Below are positions 34,167 through 44,800 of a stretch of 59,601 nt of DNA, in pieces. Each line of letters opens with the position of its first letter. Position 1 is the stretch's first letter. The stretch is from Lachnospiraceae bacterium (GTDB lineage: Bacteria > Bacillota > Clostridia > Lachnospirales > Lachnospiraceae), in contig CAJTCL010000025.1 in NCBI GenBank assembly GCA_910575005.1, positions 1-59,601 of the forward strand. Reading direction: 5' to 3'. A program made the position numbers and the translations under genes. The notes beneath the pieces are model-generated. The model saw nothing but the letters and a program-made list of their open reading frames with translations, made no database searches and had not been told where the DNA came from.

Positions 34167-35252
34167 ATGCAGAAAAATGAAGCGAAGAAATCAAACGAAA
34201 ACTTTTTTATGAATCTGGTTAGGCAGCAGATGTTTATTCCGATCTTGGCAGTGTTGCTGCTTGCGGTATTTAACTTGATTGCTGACCCTAGTTTTTTTAA
34301 GATTACGTTAGGATATAACAGTGCGGGAAATCCCGTTTTATCTGGTTTCTTGATTACAATTTTGGATAGTGGTTCCGAGCTTGCAATTCTGGCAATTGGT
34401 ATGACTTTGGTAACGGCTGCTTCCGGTGGTCAGGATATCAGTGTGGGCGCGGCAGTAGCGATTGCCGGCAGTGTAATTTTGCGTGTGCTCTGCGGCGGCA
34501 ATTCACGTCCAGAAAAACTTGCAGCGCCGATTATTGTAGCATTTTTGGTAAGCTGTATCGTAGCAATGCTGTTTGGAGCATTTAACGGTGTGCTGGTGGC
34601 TTATTTCAAAATTCAGCCGATGATTGCGACTTTGATTCTTTATACTGCAGGCCGTTCTATTGCAGCATGGATTAACAACAATGAGCTTCCAGTTATCAGT
34701 GATGAATCATTTACATATTTTGGTGAATTTATTCCGGGAATCCCGATTCCGACGCCATTCTTTATTGCAGTGGCATGTATGATCATTATTTTCCTTGTAT
34801 TGAAGTTTACCAACCTTGGATTATATACCCAGGCAGTTGGTATCAATGAGAGTTCTTCCAGACTGAACGGTTTAAATCCAGCTTTTATCAAGGTAATGTC
34901 ATTTGTCGTTCTTGGGTTGTGTGTTGCTGTAGTTGGTTTGATTAAGGTTAGCCGTGTATCAACCATCAACTATTCTGTTATCGCAAAGGATATTGAAATG
35001 GATGCCATCCTTGCAGTTGCTCTGGGTGGAAATGCTTTGAGTGGTGGTAAATTTAACATGGCAGCTTCCATTGTCGGCGCTTATGTTATTCAGTTCTTGA
35101 CCACAACACTTTACAAGTTCAATGTTCAGTCTGATGCGCTTCCAGCATATAAGGCGGTTGTGGTAATTGTTCTGGTTGTGATCAGTGCACCAACTGTAAG
35201 AGATTGGTTTTCCAGTCTTACAAAGAAGTTAAAGGTTAAGGAGGTTGCTTAG
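34167..35252 (+). CDS. sugar ABC transporter permease (YtfT-like)
   Basis: This 361-residue membrane protein of the BPD_transp_2/RbsC family has about 8-10 TM helices. The family motif is GMTLVTAASGGQDISVGAAVAIAGSV near residue 78, with AFNGVLVAYFKIQPMIATL and ILAVALGGNALSGGKF later. GGAGGTGA within the end of the ATPase gene is its ribosome-binding site. It would form a heterodimeric channel with the following permease. Confidence 0.93.
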   Translation: MQKNEAKKSNENFFMNLVRQQMFIPILAVLLLAVFNLIADPSFFKITLGYNSAGNPVLSGFLITILDSGSELAILAIGMTLVTAASGGQDISVGAAVAIAGSVILRVLCGGNSRPEKLAAPIIVAFLVSCIVAMLFGAFNGVLVAYFKIQPMIATLILYTAGRSIAAWINNNELPVISDESFTYFGEFIPGIPIPTPFFIAVACMIIIFLVLKFTNLGLYTQAVGINESSSRLNGLNPAFIKVMSFVVLGLCVAVVGLIKVSRVSTINYSVIAKDIEMDAILAVALGGNALSGGKFNMAASIVGAYVIQFLTTTLYKFNVQSDALPAYKAVVVIVLVVISAPTVRDWFSSLTKKLKVKEVA

Positions 35253-35253
35253 T

Positions 35254-36300
35254 ATGTCAAATAATAAATCATCTGCGTCTGGTAGTTTTTCTGAGAAAAT
35301 AAATAATCTTACCGACACAAATTTACTCCTTACGATTACAATTGTGGTGTTCTTCCTGATGTATATCGGTGCGATTCTCTTTCAGGGAGGGGGCTTTTTA
35401 AAACCACAGAACTTCTTAAATCTTTTGAATGCAAATGCAGCCTTAATTGTTCTGGCCTGCGGCTTGAGCCTTGTTATGATCACTGGCGGGATTGATATCT
35501 CGGTTGGTGGTGTTACAGCATTAGTTAGTATGTGCTGTGCAGTGTATCTGGATTTCAAAGGCGGAAACGTATTTGTATCTGTGCTTATTGCATTGGCAAT
35601 CGGTCTTGCATTTGGCGCGTTCCAGGGATTTTTGGTTGCCTATCTGGATATTCAGCCCTTTATTGTCACCCTGGCAGGTATGTTCTTTGCCCGTGGTATG
35701 ACTACAATTGTAAATACAAAGCCATTTAACGTGGCAAATGAAGCATTCAGCAAGTTAAAAATGACCCGTGTGGTTATTCCAGGTCTTGGTTCTACAAATA
35801 GAAAAGGCATTTATGTAGATGCCTATGTTGAGATTGGTGTAGTGGTAGCACTTCTTGTTGTAGTTGTAATGTTCTGTATGCTTCGCTGGACCAAGCTTGG
35901 ACGTTCTTTCTATGCAGTAGGAGGAAATCAGCAAAGTGCTTTGATGCTCGGTATCAATGTTAAGAGAACAAGATTCCTCTCTCATCTGATTTGCGGATTG
36001 TTGGCAGGAATTGGCGGATATGTATATTTCCTCCATGTAGGTTCTGGTTCTCCATCTCATGCAACTGGAGCAGAAATGGATGCGATCGCATCTTCCATTA
36101 TCGGTGGTACCATGTTGACTGGTGGTGTTGGTAATATCGTTGGTACGCTTTTCGGTGTATTATCACTGGGTACCATTCAAAATATCGTTTCCTCCGCAGG
36201 TCTGGATCAGGCTTGGTGGACAGGAATTACAAGGGCAGTTATGCTTTGCTTATTCCTTGTTGTTCAGAGTGTTGTTATGGCACGTAAGAAGAAGGCATAA
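35254..36300 (+). CDS. sugar ABC transporter permease (YjfF-like)
   Basis: This 348-residue second permease of the same family has CGLSLVMITGGIDISVGGVTALVSM, GFLVAYLDIQPFIVTLAGMFFARG and IGGTMLTGGVGN. The N-terminal extension (MSNNKSSASGSFSEKI) is cytoplasmic. ATG 35254 follows AAGGAGG by 9 bp and starts 1 bp after the preceding stop; an in-frame TTG three codons upstream overlaps that gene. A binding protein, double ATPase and two different permeases is the layout of the E. coli galactofuranose transporter YtfQRT-YjfF. Confidence 0.93.
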   Translation: MSNNKSSASGSFSEKINNLTDTNLLLTITIVVFFLMYIGAILFQGGGFLKPQNFLNLLNANAALIVLACGLSLVMITGGIDISVGGVTALVSMCCAVYLDFKGGNVFVSVLIALAIGLAFGAFQGFLVAYLDIQPFIVTLAGMFFARGMTTIVNTKPFNVANEAFSKLKMTRVVIPGLGSTNRKGIYVDAYVEIGVVVALLVVVVMFCMLRWTKLGRSFYAVGGNQQSALMLGINVKRTRFLSHLICGLLAGIGGYVYFLHVGSGSPSHATGAEMDAIASSIIGGTMLTGGVGNIVGTLFGVLSLGTIQNIVSSAGLDQAWWTGITRAVMLCLFLVVQSVVMARKKKA

Positions 36301-36327
36301 GAAAGTAATTGCAAATACTCTTAAAGA

Positions 36328-36371
36328 AATAGCAGGAGGTCGCCTGATGGCGGCCTCTTGCTATGTTTTAT
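36328..36371 (+). terminator. Terminator of the sugar ABC transporter operon
   Basis: ATAGCAGGAGGTCGCC and GGCGGCCTCTTGCTAT form a strong hairpin with a 4-nt loop, followed by GTTTTATT. Confidence 0.92.
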
Positions 36372-36673
36372 TGATTAAAAATATTACATTAGTAAATTAT
36401 ATAGACATTTTGCAGGGAGAGAATTTGTAGTTACAGCTCACTTTTCAGCCAATATAGAGAAGCACATGCCTGTATATTGATTTCCTCATTTGTGATGACA
36501 AGCAAATGGTAATAATTTGTAAGATACTGGTAAAAATTTTGCTAACTTATCTTGCCTTTTTCAGTAAAATTTAGTAAAATAAGAATAGTATTTGTGCAGC
36601 TGTACCGACAGAGATGGAACAACAATTGATGAGCTGTGCAAAACAAATATTAATTTTATAGAGGAGGATACAT
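36372..36673 (+). promoter_or_regulatory. 302-bp upstream region of the first GH43 gene
   Basis: There is no gene in this stretch. A direct repeat AGTAAAATTT-AGTAAAATAA lies at about 36563-36582; its second copy could supply a -10 box (TAAAAT). GTGCAGCTGTAC (about 36595-36606) is a near-palindrome, repeated in part in inverted form (AGCTGTGCAAAA at about 36632). The ribosome-binding site AGAGGAGG stands 8 bp before the ATG. Confidence 0.4.
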
Positions 36674-39600
36674 ATGGCTAAGAAAAAGTTGGCAAAACAG
36701 TGTATGGCGGCATTTCTGTCGTTTACCATGATGTTTTCCGTATTTCCAACATCTGCTGTGAACGCGGCTGGTGAAGGGGAGACAACAGTTGGCACCACAC
36801 AGACGATTGCGTGCAGTAAGTTTGTGCAGGCTGGTACTAATGGTGACAAGGTAGGAACTGATGACAAGAAAGCAGTAATGATTGGAATGTCAGTTGAAGC
36901 AGGTAATGGCGATGAGAAGGCAGCGGCTTATGTAGAAGGTCAGACAGCAATCGGAAAGAATAAGGTTGGTTCTAACAGAGTGGCGGCAATGGGATTTGAA
37001 CTGCCTAAGAACAAGATTTCTGATAGTGAGGCAGGGATTGACCCAGAACTAATCAGTAGTGCAGAGTTGACACTTACATTGTGTGATGGGAATGATACAT
37101 TGAATACTGATAAGAAGACCAAGGCAGCAATTTTCCAAGTGGATTCTGCACAATATGCACAGTTAGCAAGTGATGAGACTTTAAATGCACCAGGAAGTAC
37201 ATTTCTGGCAAAGAACAACGATTACAGCAAAGATAAAACTGTGTATAGTGGTGGTCTTGGCGGTAATGAGGGATGGATTGAGTATAAGAATGCGATACAA
37301 GATCAGAAATTGACCTTTGATGTGACAGATTGGGTCAAACAGTCCATAAATGCCGGTGATCAGTATGCAATTTATCGATTGCAGACAGTAATTGCAGGTT
37401 ATTATGTCTATAAGGAAGGTGATCAAGCGCCAAAGCTTTCTATTACCACTATGACGGACCAAGAGGCAGTAGATGCAGCAAAAGCAGAGTTGACGTTGCC
37501 GGCAAGTACAAAGACGAATCTGAATCTGCCAACTACAGGCAGTTATGGTACTGAGATTACCTGGGTTTCAGATAAACCAGAGGTAATTGCCAATGATGGT
37601 ACTGTTACCAGACAGCAGACAGATGTGGATGTAAAATTGACAGCAACCATTAAAAAGGGGCAGGCAGAGACAGAAAAAGATATCACTGTGAAGGTTCTGA
37701 TGCAGAGTGAAACTACCCCCATTGCTGCTTATCAGTTTACAGCGGACGATCTGACCGATAAGATCATTGAAGATACCACTGGAAATGATTATGATGCAGA
37801 GCTGAAAGGCAGCGGAGCGGAAGTTTCAGATGGTATGCTGAGTTTGCCAGGTGGTGAGAAAGGTTCTGACGCAGCTTATGTGGCCCTGCCAGGAGCTATA
37901 TTTGAGAATCAAAATACACTGACCATCACCACCTGGTTAAAAAATGAGACAGGGGCAGGAGACTATGCAGCTATGTTCTTTGGCACCAAGACCAAACATG
38001 TGGATAGTGCTGTTGAGGCAAATATGCCTCTCAATTACTGGCTCTTAAATCCGTCCAAGGGCGGTAAATTTAAGTCTGTATGGACAGACAGCAATAATGC
38101 AGATGCACCTTACAGTACAGAGACTGCAGTATCGAATGCTCAGACCAGCGACCAGTGGGCGTTGTATACCACAGTAATTACCCCAGAGAGAATTATTGGA
38201 TATTATAATGGGGAAGAGGTATGCAATAATCCAAAGACCAAGACTACCACAGATTTTGGCACAGGGCTGGTTGGCTTTATCGGACGTTCTTCCTATGATG
38301 ATATGTACTATAAGGGGGGCGTCTTTGGTGTAAAAGTGTATGACGAGGCATTGACGCAAGAAGAGATTTATGATGAATATTATAACAATACTCCGCCAGC
38401 AGTAGAAAAACAGGATTTATATGACAGTGTTGCTGAGGAAGTATTGGCAGCGATGTTAAATGAAAACGAGAATGCAGATACAATTATCTCTGACCTGTTG
38501 TTTACAAAGTCCAAGAGAGGTGTGACATTATCTTGGACATCTTCAGACACTACAGTGATTGATGCTGAAGGTAAAGTTTTATATTCAGGAGATGAAGGTA
38601 AGAACGTAAATATTACCTTGACAGGTACTTTCAAGGGTCAAGAGGTATTTGAGAAAACCATCGCTGTGACAGTTCAGTCAGAGTTTTCCGCAGATGTGGC
38701 AGCATTGACCATTCCTGATATGGACAATATCAGAGGCAATATCACTTTGCCTAAGGTGGGCAAATATGGCTCCGCGATTACCTGGACATCTGACAAGGAA
38801 AATGTGATCAGTACAGAAGAGACGACAAACGAGGGATATGATAGTACTCCTGCTGGTGTTGTCAATAGACAGGACACTGACACAGCAGTAACACTGACAG
38901 CAACCCTGACGAAAGACCAAAAAACACAGACCAAGGAATTTAATGTCACTGTAAAAGCTAAGGCCAATGTTGATGAGATGACAGATTACCTCTTTGCTTA
39001 CTTTATTGGAAATGGCACAGGGGAAGAGCAGATTTATTTTGCTTCCAGTGAGGATGGTCTTGATTGGGAAGAATTGTATGATGGGAAACCAGTGCTGACC
39101 TCCAGCATGGGTACTACAGGACTACGTGATCCCTATATTTTCCGTTCTGCTGAAGGAGATAAATTCTATCTGATTGCTACGGACTTGAGCATTGCCCTTG
39201 ATGGTAACTGGACTACTGCACAGCAGAAGGGAAGCCAGGCCATTATGGTATGGGAGTCTGAGGATTTAGTAAACTGGACAGATCAGCGTATGGTGACAGT
39301 CAGTGACAAGATTCAGGCAGGCTGTACTTGGGCGCCAGAAGTATTCTATGATGAGAAGACGGGAGAATATCTGGTATTCTGGGCGTCTAAAGTAGCTACA
39401 GATAACTATGCAAAACAGAGATTATATTATAGCAAGACCAGAGATTTCCATAGCTTTACCGAACCTAAGGTTTGGATTGACGAGAGTCATAGCGCGATTG
39501 ATTCTACAGTGGTAAGAGATGATGATGGTACATATTATCGTTTTACAAAAAATGAGAGTGAAACATTTATTTATATGGAAAAATCAGACTCTCTGCTAGG

Positions 39601-41713
39601 TAACAACTGGACAAAGGTGAATGAAAAAATCGCAAGCGGTGTAGAAGGTCCTTGCAGTTTTAAATTCAATGAGGATGATATTGAGAGTGCAGGTGCAAAA
39701 TGGTGTCTGCTTCTGGATGCTTTCGGAGCAGGCGGATATTATCCAATGATTACTGACAGTTTGGCAAGCGGACAGTTTACAAAGATTGAGAATGCAAATC
39801 TGCCTAAAAGACCTCGTCATGGTACTGTTATGAACATCACCAGAGCAGAATATAACGCAGTGATGCAGGCATACAGCAGTATTGAAGTAATCGATGATAA
39901 ATTACCAGATGCTGTATTGGCAGGAAGCGGTTATCAGCTCCCGGCACAATTAAAAATCAGTGTTTTTGATCAGGAGAAGACAGTTGCAGTAACATGGGAA
40001 GCTGTTGCAGAAGGAGCATTTGATCAGCCAGGATCAGTTACCGTAAAAGGTACAATTGCTGAACTGAATAATCGTGAGATCACGCATACAATTGAAGTTG
40101 TATCAGATAAATTGATCTATTATATTGATTCGGGCGTAGGTTCTTGGAATAATGATATGAAAGAATCTGCAAGTTTTGATGCAATTGCAGGTCTTGATGA
40201 ATTAGAACTGCGCAATGAAGAGCCAGATAAGATCTATGCAGCTAACAGTTGGGGATTTGTCAATGATGAAGATCAGACAATCGCCGGATGCCGTACCAGC
40301 GCTACTGAATCCATCTTTACTAACGGCTGGTATGCAAAGTCAGGCAAGGATTGTGAGTATATCATTCCATTGGAGAGCGGTACTTATACGGCCACAGGCT
40401 ATTTTGGAGAGTGGTGGAGCGTGAATCGTCCGATGAAGTTCTATATGGAATATACGGACGACAATGGAAAGAAAGTGACTTCTGAGGCAAAGGAAGTGAC
40501 GGTCAGCGGTTCCGCAGCACAGCAAAAAGTTGCCATCGAATTTAAAGTGGAAAATGTGGTAGGCACAGCAGAAGTACATTTCTTGGCAGTTAAGGCAGCA
40601 AATGCAGATCCAGTAATTGCCGGACTTGCAGTGGAGCAGTTAGAGAATGGCCAGGCAGAGGCAGTAGCAAAAGCAGCAGCTAGAGAAGCTTTGAGTAAGG
40701 CAACTGTACCTGCAACAAAGAATATGAAGATTGGCGATACAGCTAAGATTGGGATCACTTATCCTAGTGACTTTGCACAGAAATTGGAAGCAGCAGGATT
40801 GAGTGTGAAGTCTACAACCTATTCTAGCGATAAAGAGACAGTAGCTAAGGTATCTGCGGATGGCACAATTACCGCAGTGGCAGAAGGAACAGCAAAGATT
40901 ACCACTAAGATTGTATTGAGTGATGATACAGAAAAAGTATTGACTACAACAGTCACTGTTGAGAAGAAAACTGTGGTAGTTCCAGTAAAAGGTATCACCC
41001 TGAGTAAGACAAATCTCACGCTTGCACCAGGAAAGAGCGAAACACTGAAAGTAACGTTTAATCCATCAAATGCAACAAACAAAGGGCTGACATGGAAGAC
41101 AAGTAATGATAAAATTGCAACAGTGGTAAATGGAAAAGTCACTGCAAAGAAAGCAGGAAAAGCAACCATAACAGTGACAACAAAAGACGGCGGCTTCAAA
41201 AAAACCTGTCAGGTTACAGTGAAGATCCCTGTAAAGAGCGTATCACTGAATAAGACAAAACTCACATTGGGCGCTAAGGAGAAATTCACCTTAAAGGCTA
41301 CAGTGAAACCAAACAATGCTACCAGTAAGAAAGTAAGCTGGAACTCCAGCAACAAGAAAGTGGCAACGGTATCTTCCAAGGGCGTGGTGACAACAAAGAA
41401 AACTGGTAAGGTAACAATTACTGCAAAGGCTGACGGCAAGAGCAAGAAATGTACAATCACAGTTAAGAAAGCGCCAAAGAAGATCACCTTGAATGCTAAG
41501 AGGAAGACTTTGAAGAAAGGTAAGACATTCAAGATCAAGGCTAAACTGCCCAAGAATACTGCAAGCTACAAGATTACTTACAAGACCAGCAATAAGAAAG
41601 TGGCAACAGTATCTGCAAGCGGTAAGGTAACAGCAAAGAAAAAAGGAAAAGCAACCATTACAGTGACAACCTTTAATAAAAAGAAGGCAACACTGAAGAT
41701 TACAGTAAGATAA
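36674..41713 (+). CDS. giant secreted GH43 glycosidase with LamG, Ig-like and carbohydrate-binding modules (first of three)
   Basis: This 1679-residue secreted protein starts with a signal peptide (1-32). Domains in order: a DNRLRE-like beta-sandwich (about 45-255), an atrophied Ig-like domain (258-341), LamG (350-571), two more Ig-like domains (575-768), a GH43 propeller (770-1065), a Big_4-like domain (1068-1145), a second carbohydrate-binding-like sandwich (1147-1322) and four BIG2-type domains (1330-1679). The GH43 triad is D819 (LRDPY), D943 (AIDST) and E991 (VEGPC), so it should be active on furanosides, probably as an arabinofuranosidase or arabinanase; specificity cannot be read. There is no LPXTG or SLH; the strongly basic Ig tail may hold it to the wall. 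It has its own promoter region and terminator. Confidence 0.88.
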   Translation: MAKKKLAKQCMAAFLSFTMMFSVFPTSAVNAAGEGETTVGTTQTIACSKFVQAGTNGDKVGTDDKKAVMIGMSVEAGNGDEKAAAYVEGQTAIGKNKVGSNRVAAMGFELPKNKISDSEAGIDPELISSAELTLTLCDGNDTLNTDKKTKAAIFQVDSAQYAQLASDETLNAPGSTFLAKNNDYSKDKTVYSGGLGGNEGWIEYKNAIQDQKLTFDVTDWVKQSINAGDQYAIYRLQTVIAGYYVYKEGDQAPKLSITTMTDQEAVDAAKAELTLPASTKTNLNLPTTGSYGTEITWVSDKPEVIANDGTVTRQQTDVDVKLTATIKKGQAETEKDITVKVLMQSETTPIAAYQFTADDLTDKIIEDTTGNDYDAELKGSGAEVSDGMLSLPGGEKGSDAAYVALPGAIFENQNTLTITTWLKNETGAGDYAAMFFGTKTKHVDSAVEANMPLNYWLLNPSKGGKFKSVWTDSNNADAPYSTETAVSNAQTSDQWALYTTVITPERIIGYYNGEEVCNNPKTKTTTDFGTGLVGFIGRSSYDDMYYKGGVFGVKVYDEALTQEEIYDEYYNNTPPAVEKQDLYDSVAEEVLAAMLNENENADTIISDLLFTKSKRGVTLSWTSSDTTVIDAEGKVLYSGDEGKNVNITLTGTFKGQEVFEKTIAVTVQSEFSADVAALTIPDMDNIRGNITLPKVGKYGSAITWTSDKENVISTEETTNEGYDSTPAGVVNRQDTDTAVTLTATLTKDQKTQTKEFNVTVKAKANVDEMTDYLFAYFIGNGTGEEQIYFASSEDGLDWEELYDGKPVLTSSMGTTGLRDPYIFRSAEGDKFYLIATDLSIALDGNWTTAQQKGSQAIMVWESEDLVNWTDQRMVTVSDKIQAGCTWAPEVFYDEKTGEYLVFWASKVATDNYAKQRLYYSKTRDFHSFTEPKVWIDESHSAIDSTVVRDDDGTYYRFTKNESETFIYMEKSDSLLGNNWTKVNEKIASGVEGPCSFKFNEDDIESAGAKWCLLLDAFGAGGYYPMITDSLASGQFTKIENANLPKRPRHGTVMNITRAEYNAVMQAYSSIEVIDDKLPDAVLAGSGYQLPAQLKISVFDQEKTVAVTWEAVAEGAFDQPGSVTVKGTIAELNNREITHTIEVVSDKLIYYIDSGVGSWNNDMKESASFDAIAGLDELELRNEEPDKIYAANSWGFVNDEDQTIAGCRTSATESIFTNGWYAKSGKDCEYIIPLESGTYTATGYFGEWWSVNRPMKFYMEYTDDNGKKVTSEAKEVTVSGSAAQQKVAIEFKVENVVGTAEVHFLAVKAANADPVIAGLAVEQLENGQAEAVAKAAAREALSKATVPATKNMKIGDTAKIGITYPSDFAQKLEAAGLSVKSTTYSSDKETVAKVSADGTITAVAEGTAKITTKIVLSDDTEKVLTTTVTVEKKTVVVPVKGITLSKTNLTLAPGKSETLKVTFNPSNATNKGLTWKTSNDKIATVVNGKVTAKKAGKATITVTTKDGGFKKTCQVTVKIPVKSVSLNKTKLTLGAKEKFTLKATVKPNNATSKKVSWNSSNKKVATVSSKGVVTTKKTGKVTITAKADGKSKKCTITVKKAPKKITLNAKRKTLKKGKTFKIKAKLPKNTASYKITYKTSNKKVATVSASGKVTAKKKGKATITVTTFNKKKATLKITVR
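40982..41713 (+). repeat. 732-bp Ig-tail cassette, copy A (pairs with 50186-50917)
   Basis: The last 732 bp of the first GH43 gene are nearly identical, without indels, to the last 732 bp of the third GH43 gene (50186-50917). I noticed only scattered substitutions, for example AAAATTGCAACAGTGG against AAAGTTGCAACCGTAG. The second GH43 gene has a more diverged version over its last 500 bp. The cassette encodes three BIG2-type domains. Confidence 0.92.
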
Positions 41714-41725
41714 TTAGATTTTGTT

Positions 41726-41757
41726 TCAGGGGCATGAATTTTCGTGCCCCTGAAAAA
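41726..41757 (+). terminator. Terminator of the first GH43 gene
   Basis: CAGGGGCA (41727-41734) pairs with TGCCCCTG (41745-41752), followed by AAAAAG. The T-run is missing on the plus strand, so it is a weaker call than its neighbours. Confidence 0.65.
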
Positions 41758-41821
41758 GTATATCAGATGATATATCATTTTTGATCATGTAATCAATGCA
41801 TAATAAAAAGGAGGATGTCTG

Positions 41822-44800
41822 ATGAAGAAGTATAAGAAACGATTTCTAGCCATACTATTGACATTCGCGATGATGTTTACACTGTTTCCAGCGACAGGAG
41901 CAAATGCTGCTGTAGAGTCGGAGCCCGCAGTGATTGAGCCGTTGGTGATTCAAAGCAGCAAGTTTGTGCAGGCTGGCTCAAATGGCGATCAGGTAGGAAC
42001 CAATGGTAAGAAAGCGGCAATGATTGGAGTGAAGGGTGTTACGGGAGACGGCAATGAAAAGTCAGCGGCTCGTGTGGAAGGTGAGACAGCCATTGGAAAT
42101 ACCGAAGTTGGAAGCAGCAGAGTGGCAGCTATGGGATTTGAGTTACCAGGTAAGAAAACCTCGGACGACCAGGCGGAGATTGATCCAGATCTGATCGATC
42201 TTGCAGAAGTAACGATTACCATATGGGATGGAAATGAGAACTTAGGCGGCAATATGAAGACTAAGGCAGCCATTTTTCAGGTCGAATCTGCAAAATACAA
42301 TGGAATGAAGGATGAACCCACAACAGATGCGCCAGGGAGCACATTTCCGGCAAAGAACAATGATTATAGCAAAGATAAGACGGTGTATGGTGGTGGACTT
42401 GGCGGCAGCTTAGGATGGATTAGATATAATAACAAGCAGGCGCAGGATTTGAAAGTGACTTTTGATGTAACAGAGTGGGTCAAAGAATCTATTAAGGCTG
42501 GAGATCCTTATGCTGTATATCGTTTGCAGACAGTAATTGCAGGTTATTATGTCTATAAGGAAGGTGATCTGGCTCCAAAGCTTTCCATCTATACATTGAC
42601 AGAACAGCAAGCGGCAGATCAGACCAAAGAAGATTTGACACTGCCAGAGAGTACTAGAGGAGATTTAAAACTTCCAACGGTTGGCACCTGTGGCAGTGTG
42701 ATCACTTGGGAATCTCAAAATAAGGCAGTGATTGCCAATGATGGTACTGTCACCAGACAGCAAGAAGATGTTGATGTTACTTTGACAGCGACGATTACCC
42801 GAGGAAAAGGCAGAGCTACCAAGGATATTACTGTTACCGTTAAGGGAACACAGTCAGGGCCTCAGGCTGCTTATGCATTTCAGGACTCTGATCTGACAGA
42901 TAAAAGAATTGATGACCTCTCAGGAAATGGTTTCCACGCAGAGTTGAAAGGAAATGGAGCGATCATTACAGATGGAATGCTGATGCTTCCTGGCGGGGCT
43001 GCTGGTTCTGATGCAGCATATGTCTCCATTCCTAAAGAGGTATTTGTGGGGCAGGATACACTGACCATCAATGTATGGCTTAAAAATCAGACTGGATCAA
43101 ATAATTATGCAGCTATGTTCTTTGGCACTAAGAGCAAGTATGTTGACAGTGCTTCCACAGCAGAAATGCCTTTGAATTATTGGCTGTTAAATCCAGCAGA
43201 TAAAGACAACAAGGGAATGTTTAAGTCTGTATGGACCAATGGTGATAATACTGACACACCATATAGAACAGAGACAGCCGTATCTAAAACCAAGACAGGC
43301 TCGGATTGGGCTATGTATACCACTGTGATTACACCTACCAGCATCAAGGGATATTACAATGGCAAAGAGGTGTGCAGTAATACAAAGGAAAAGACTACCT
43401 CAGATTTTGGCAGTGATCTGGTGGCATTTATTGGGCGTTCTTCCTACAACGATATGTTCTATAAGGGAGGCGTTTATGGAGTGACTGTCTATGCAGAAGC
43501 ATTTACCCCAGCAGAAGTTGAAAATGAATATTATAGAGATATGCCTTCTGGTTTTGTGACAGAAGTATTTGAGAAAATTAAGACCAATCTGACAGACAGA
43601 TTTGGAGATTTGAGCGAAGTAACAGCAGATCTAGCGCTTCCCACTGAGGGAGAGAATCAGGCACAGATTTCCTGGAGCAGTGATAAGCCAGAGGTAATTT
43701 CTAAAGATGGTAAAGTGACAAGGCCTGAGAATCAGAATGTAGACGTCACATTGACGGCAACGATTCGCCTGGGCGGAAAGACAGATACAGCAACGTTTAA
43801 AGCCACAGTAATCAGTACCAGTAAACAGAGCCAGTTAGATTTACAAGTAAAGCATCTGGCAATTGACGGCGCTGTTTTAGTGGGAAATATGGAATTACCA
43901 AGTAAATTGGATGCCAATACAAAACTTACCTGGACGAGCAGTAAAGAAGATGTGGTCAAAATTGAGCAAGCGGCAGATAAGATTACTGCTGTGATTACAC
44001 GTCCTAGTAAGGGAGAAGAAGATGCAGCAGTGACACTGACAGTCAAGGCTGTCTTAGAAAATGGTTCTCAGAAATTAGAAGCCACAAAGGATTATGCAGT
44101 CAAAGTACGTGCAGAAAGTTATGGTTCCCTGATGGCCTATACGAACAGCAAAGAATCGGCTACCTTGGGGAACAGCCTGCATTTGGCTTACAGCGAGGAT
44201 TCTATAAATTTTACAGCCCTTAATTCCAATACGGGAATTTGTTTTGCTAATAATGCAGGCGGCAGCAAAAATTCTAGTCCCAATGGTTTACAGGATATGA
44301 AATTCTTCCTGAAAGCAGATGGCACATATGGAATGATTGCAAAGAATGTTTCCAATCAGAAATATATCTATGTATTCGATTCTGAGGATCTGGTACATTT
44401 TACAAATGAAAGACAGCTATTATTGGATAGCAATGTAACAGAACTCTTAGAGATTGCACAGTATGCGTATGATGGAACAGATATTACATATGCGCTTTAT
44501 TGGACCGATGGCACAAAAAAATATCGTGCATTGACCAAAGATTTTAAGACGGTGATAGAGCAGGCTGAGACAACATATGCTGCCGGCTCAGATTACACCA
44601 CAGATATTCTGCCGCCAGAGGGCGCGGCGATCAATGATATCATTGGCGTCAGCAAATCAGAATATCAGAGGGTAGTAAACAAATTAGATGTTGTCAGGAA
44701 TACGGGTATGCAACCGGTATCTGTGACAGCAAAGGCTGGTGATGATCTGTCAAAATTGCTGCCCAAGAAAGTGACTGCAGATTACAGTGATGGCAGCACC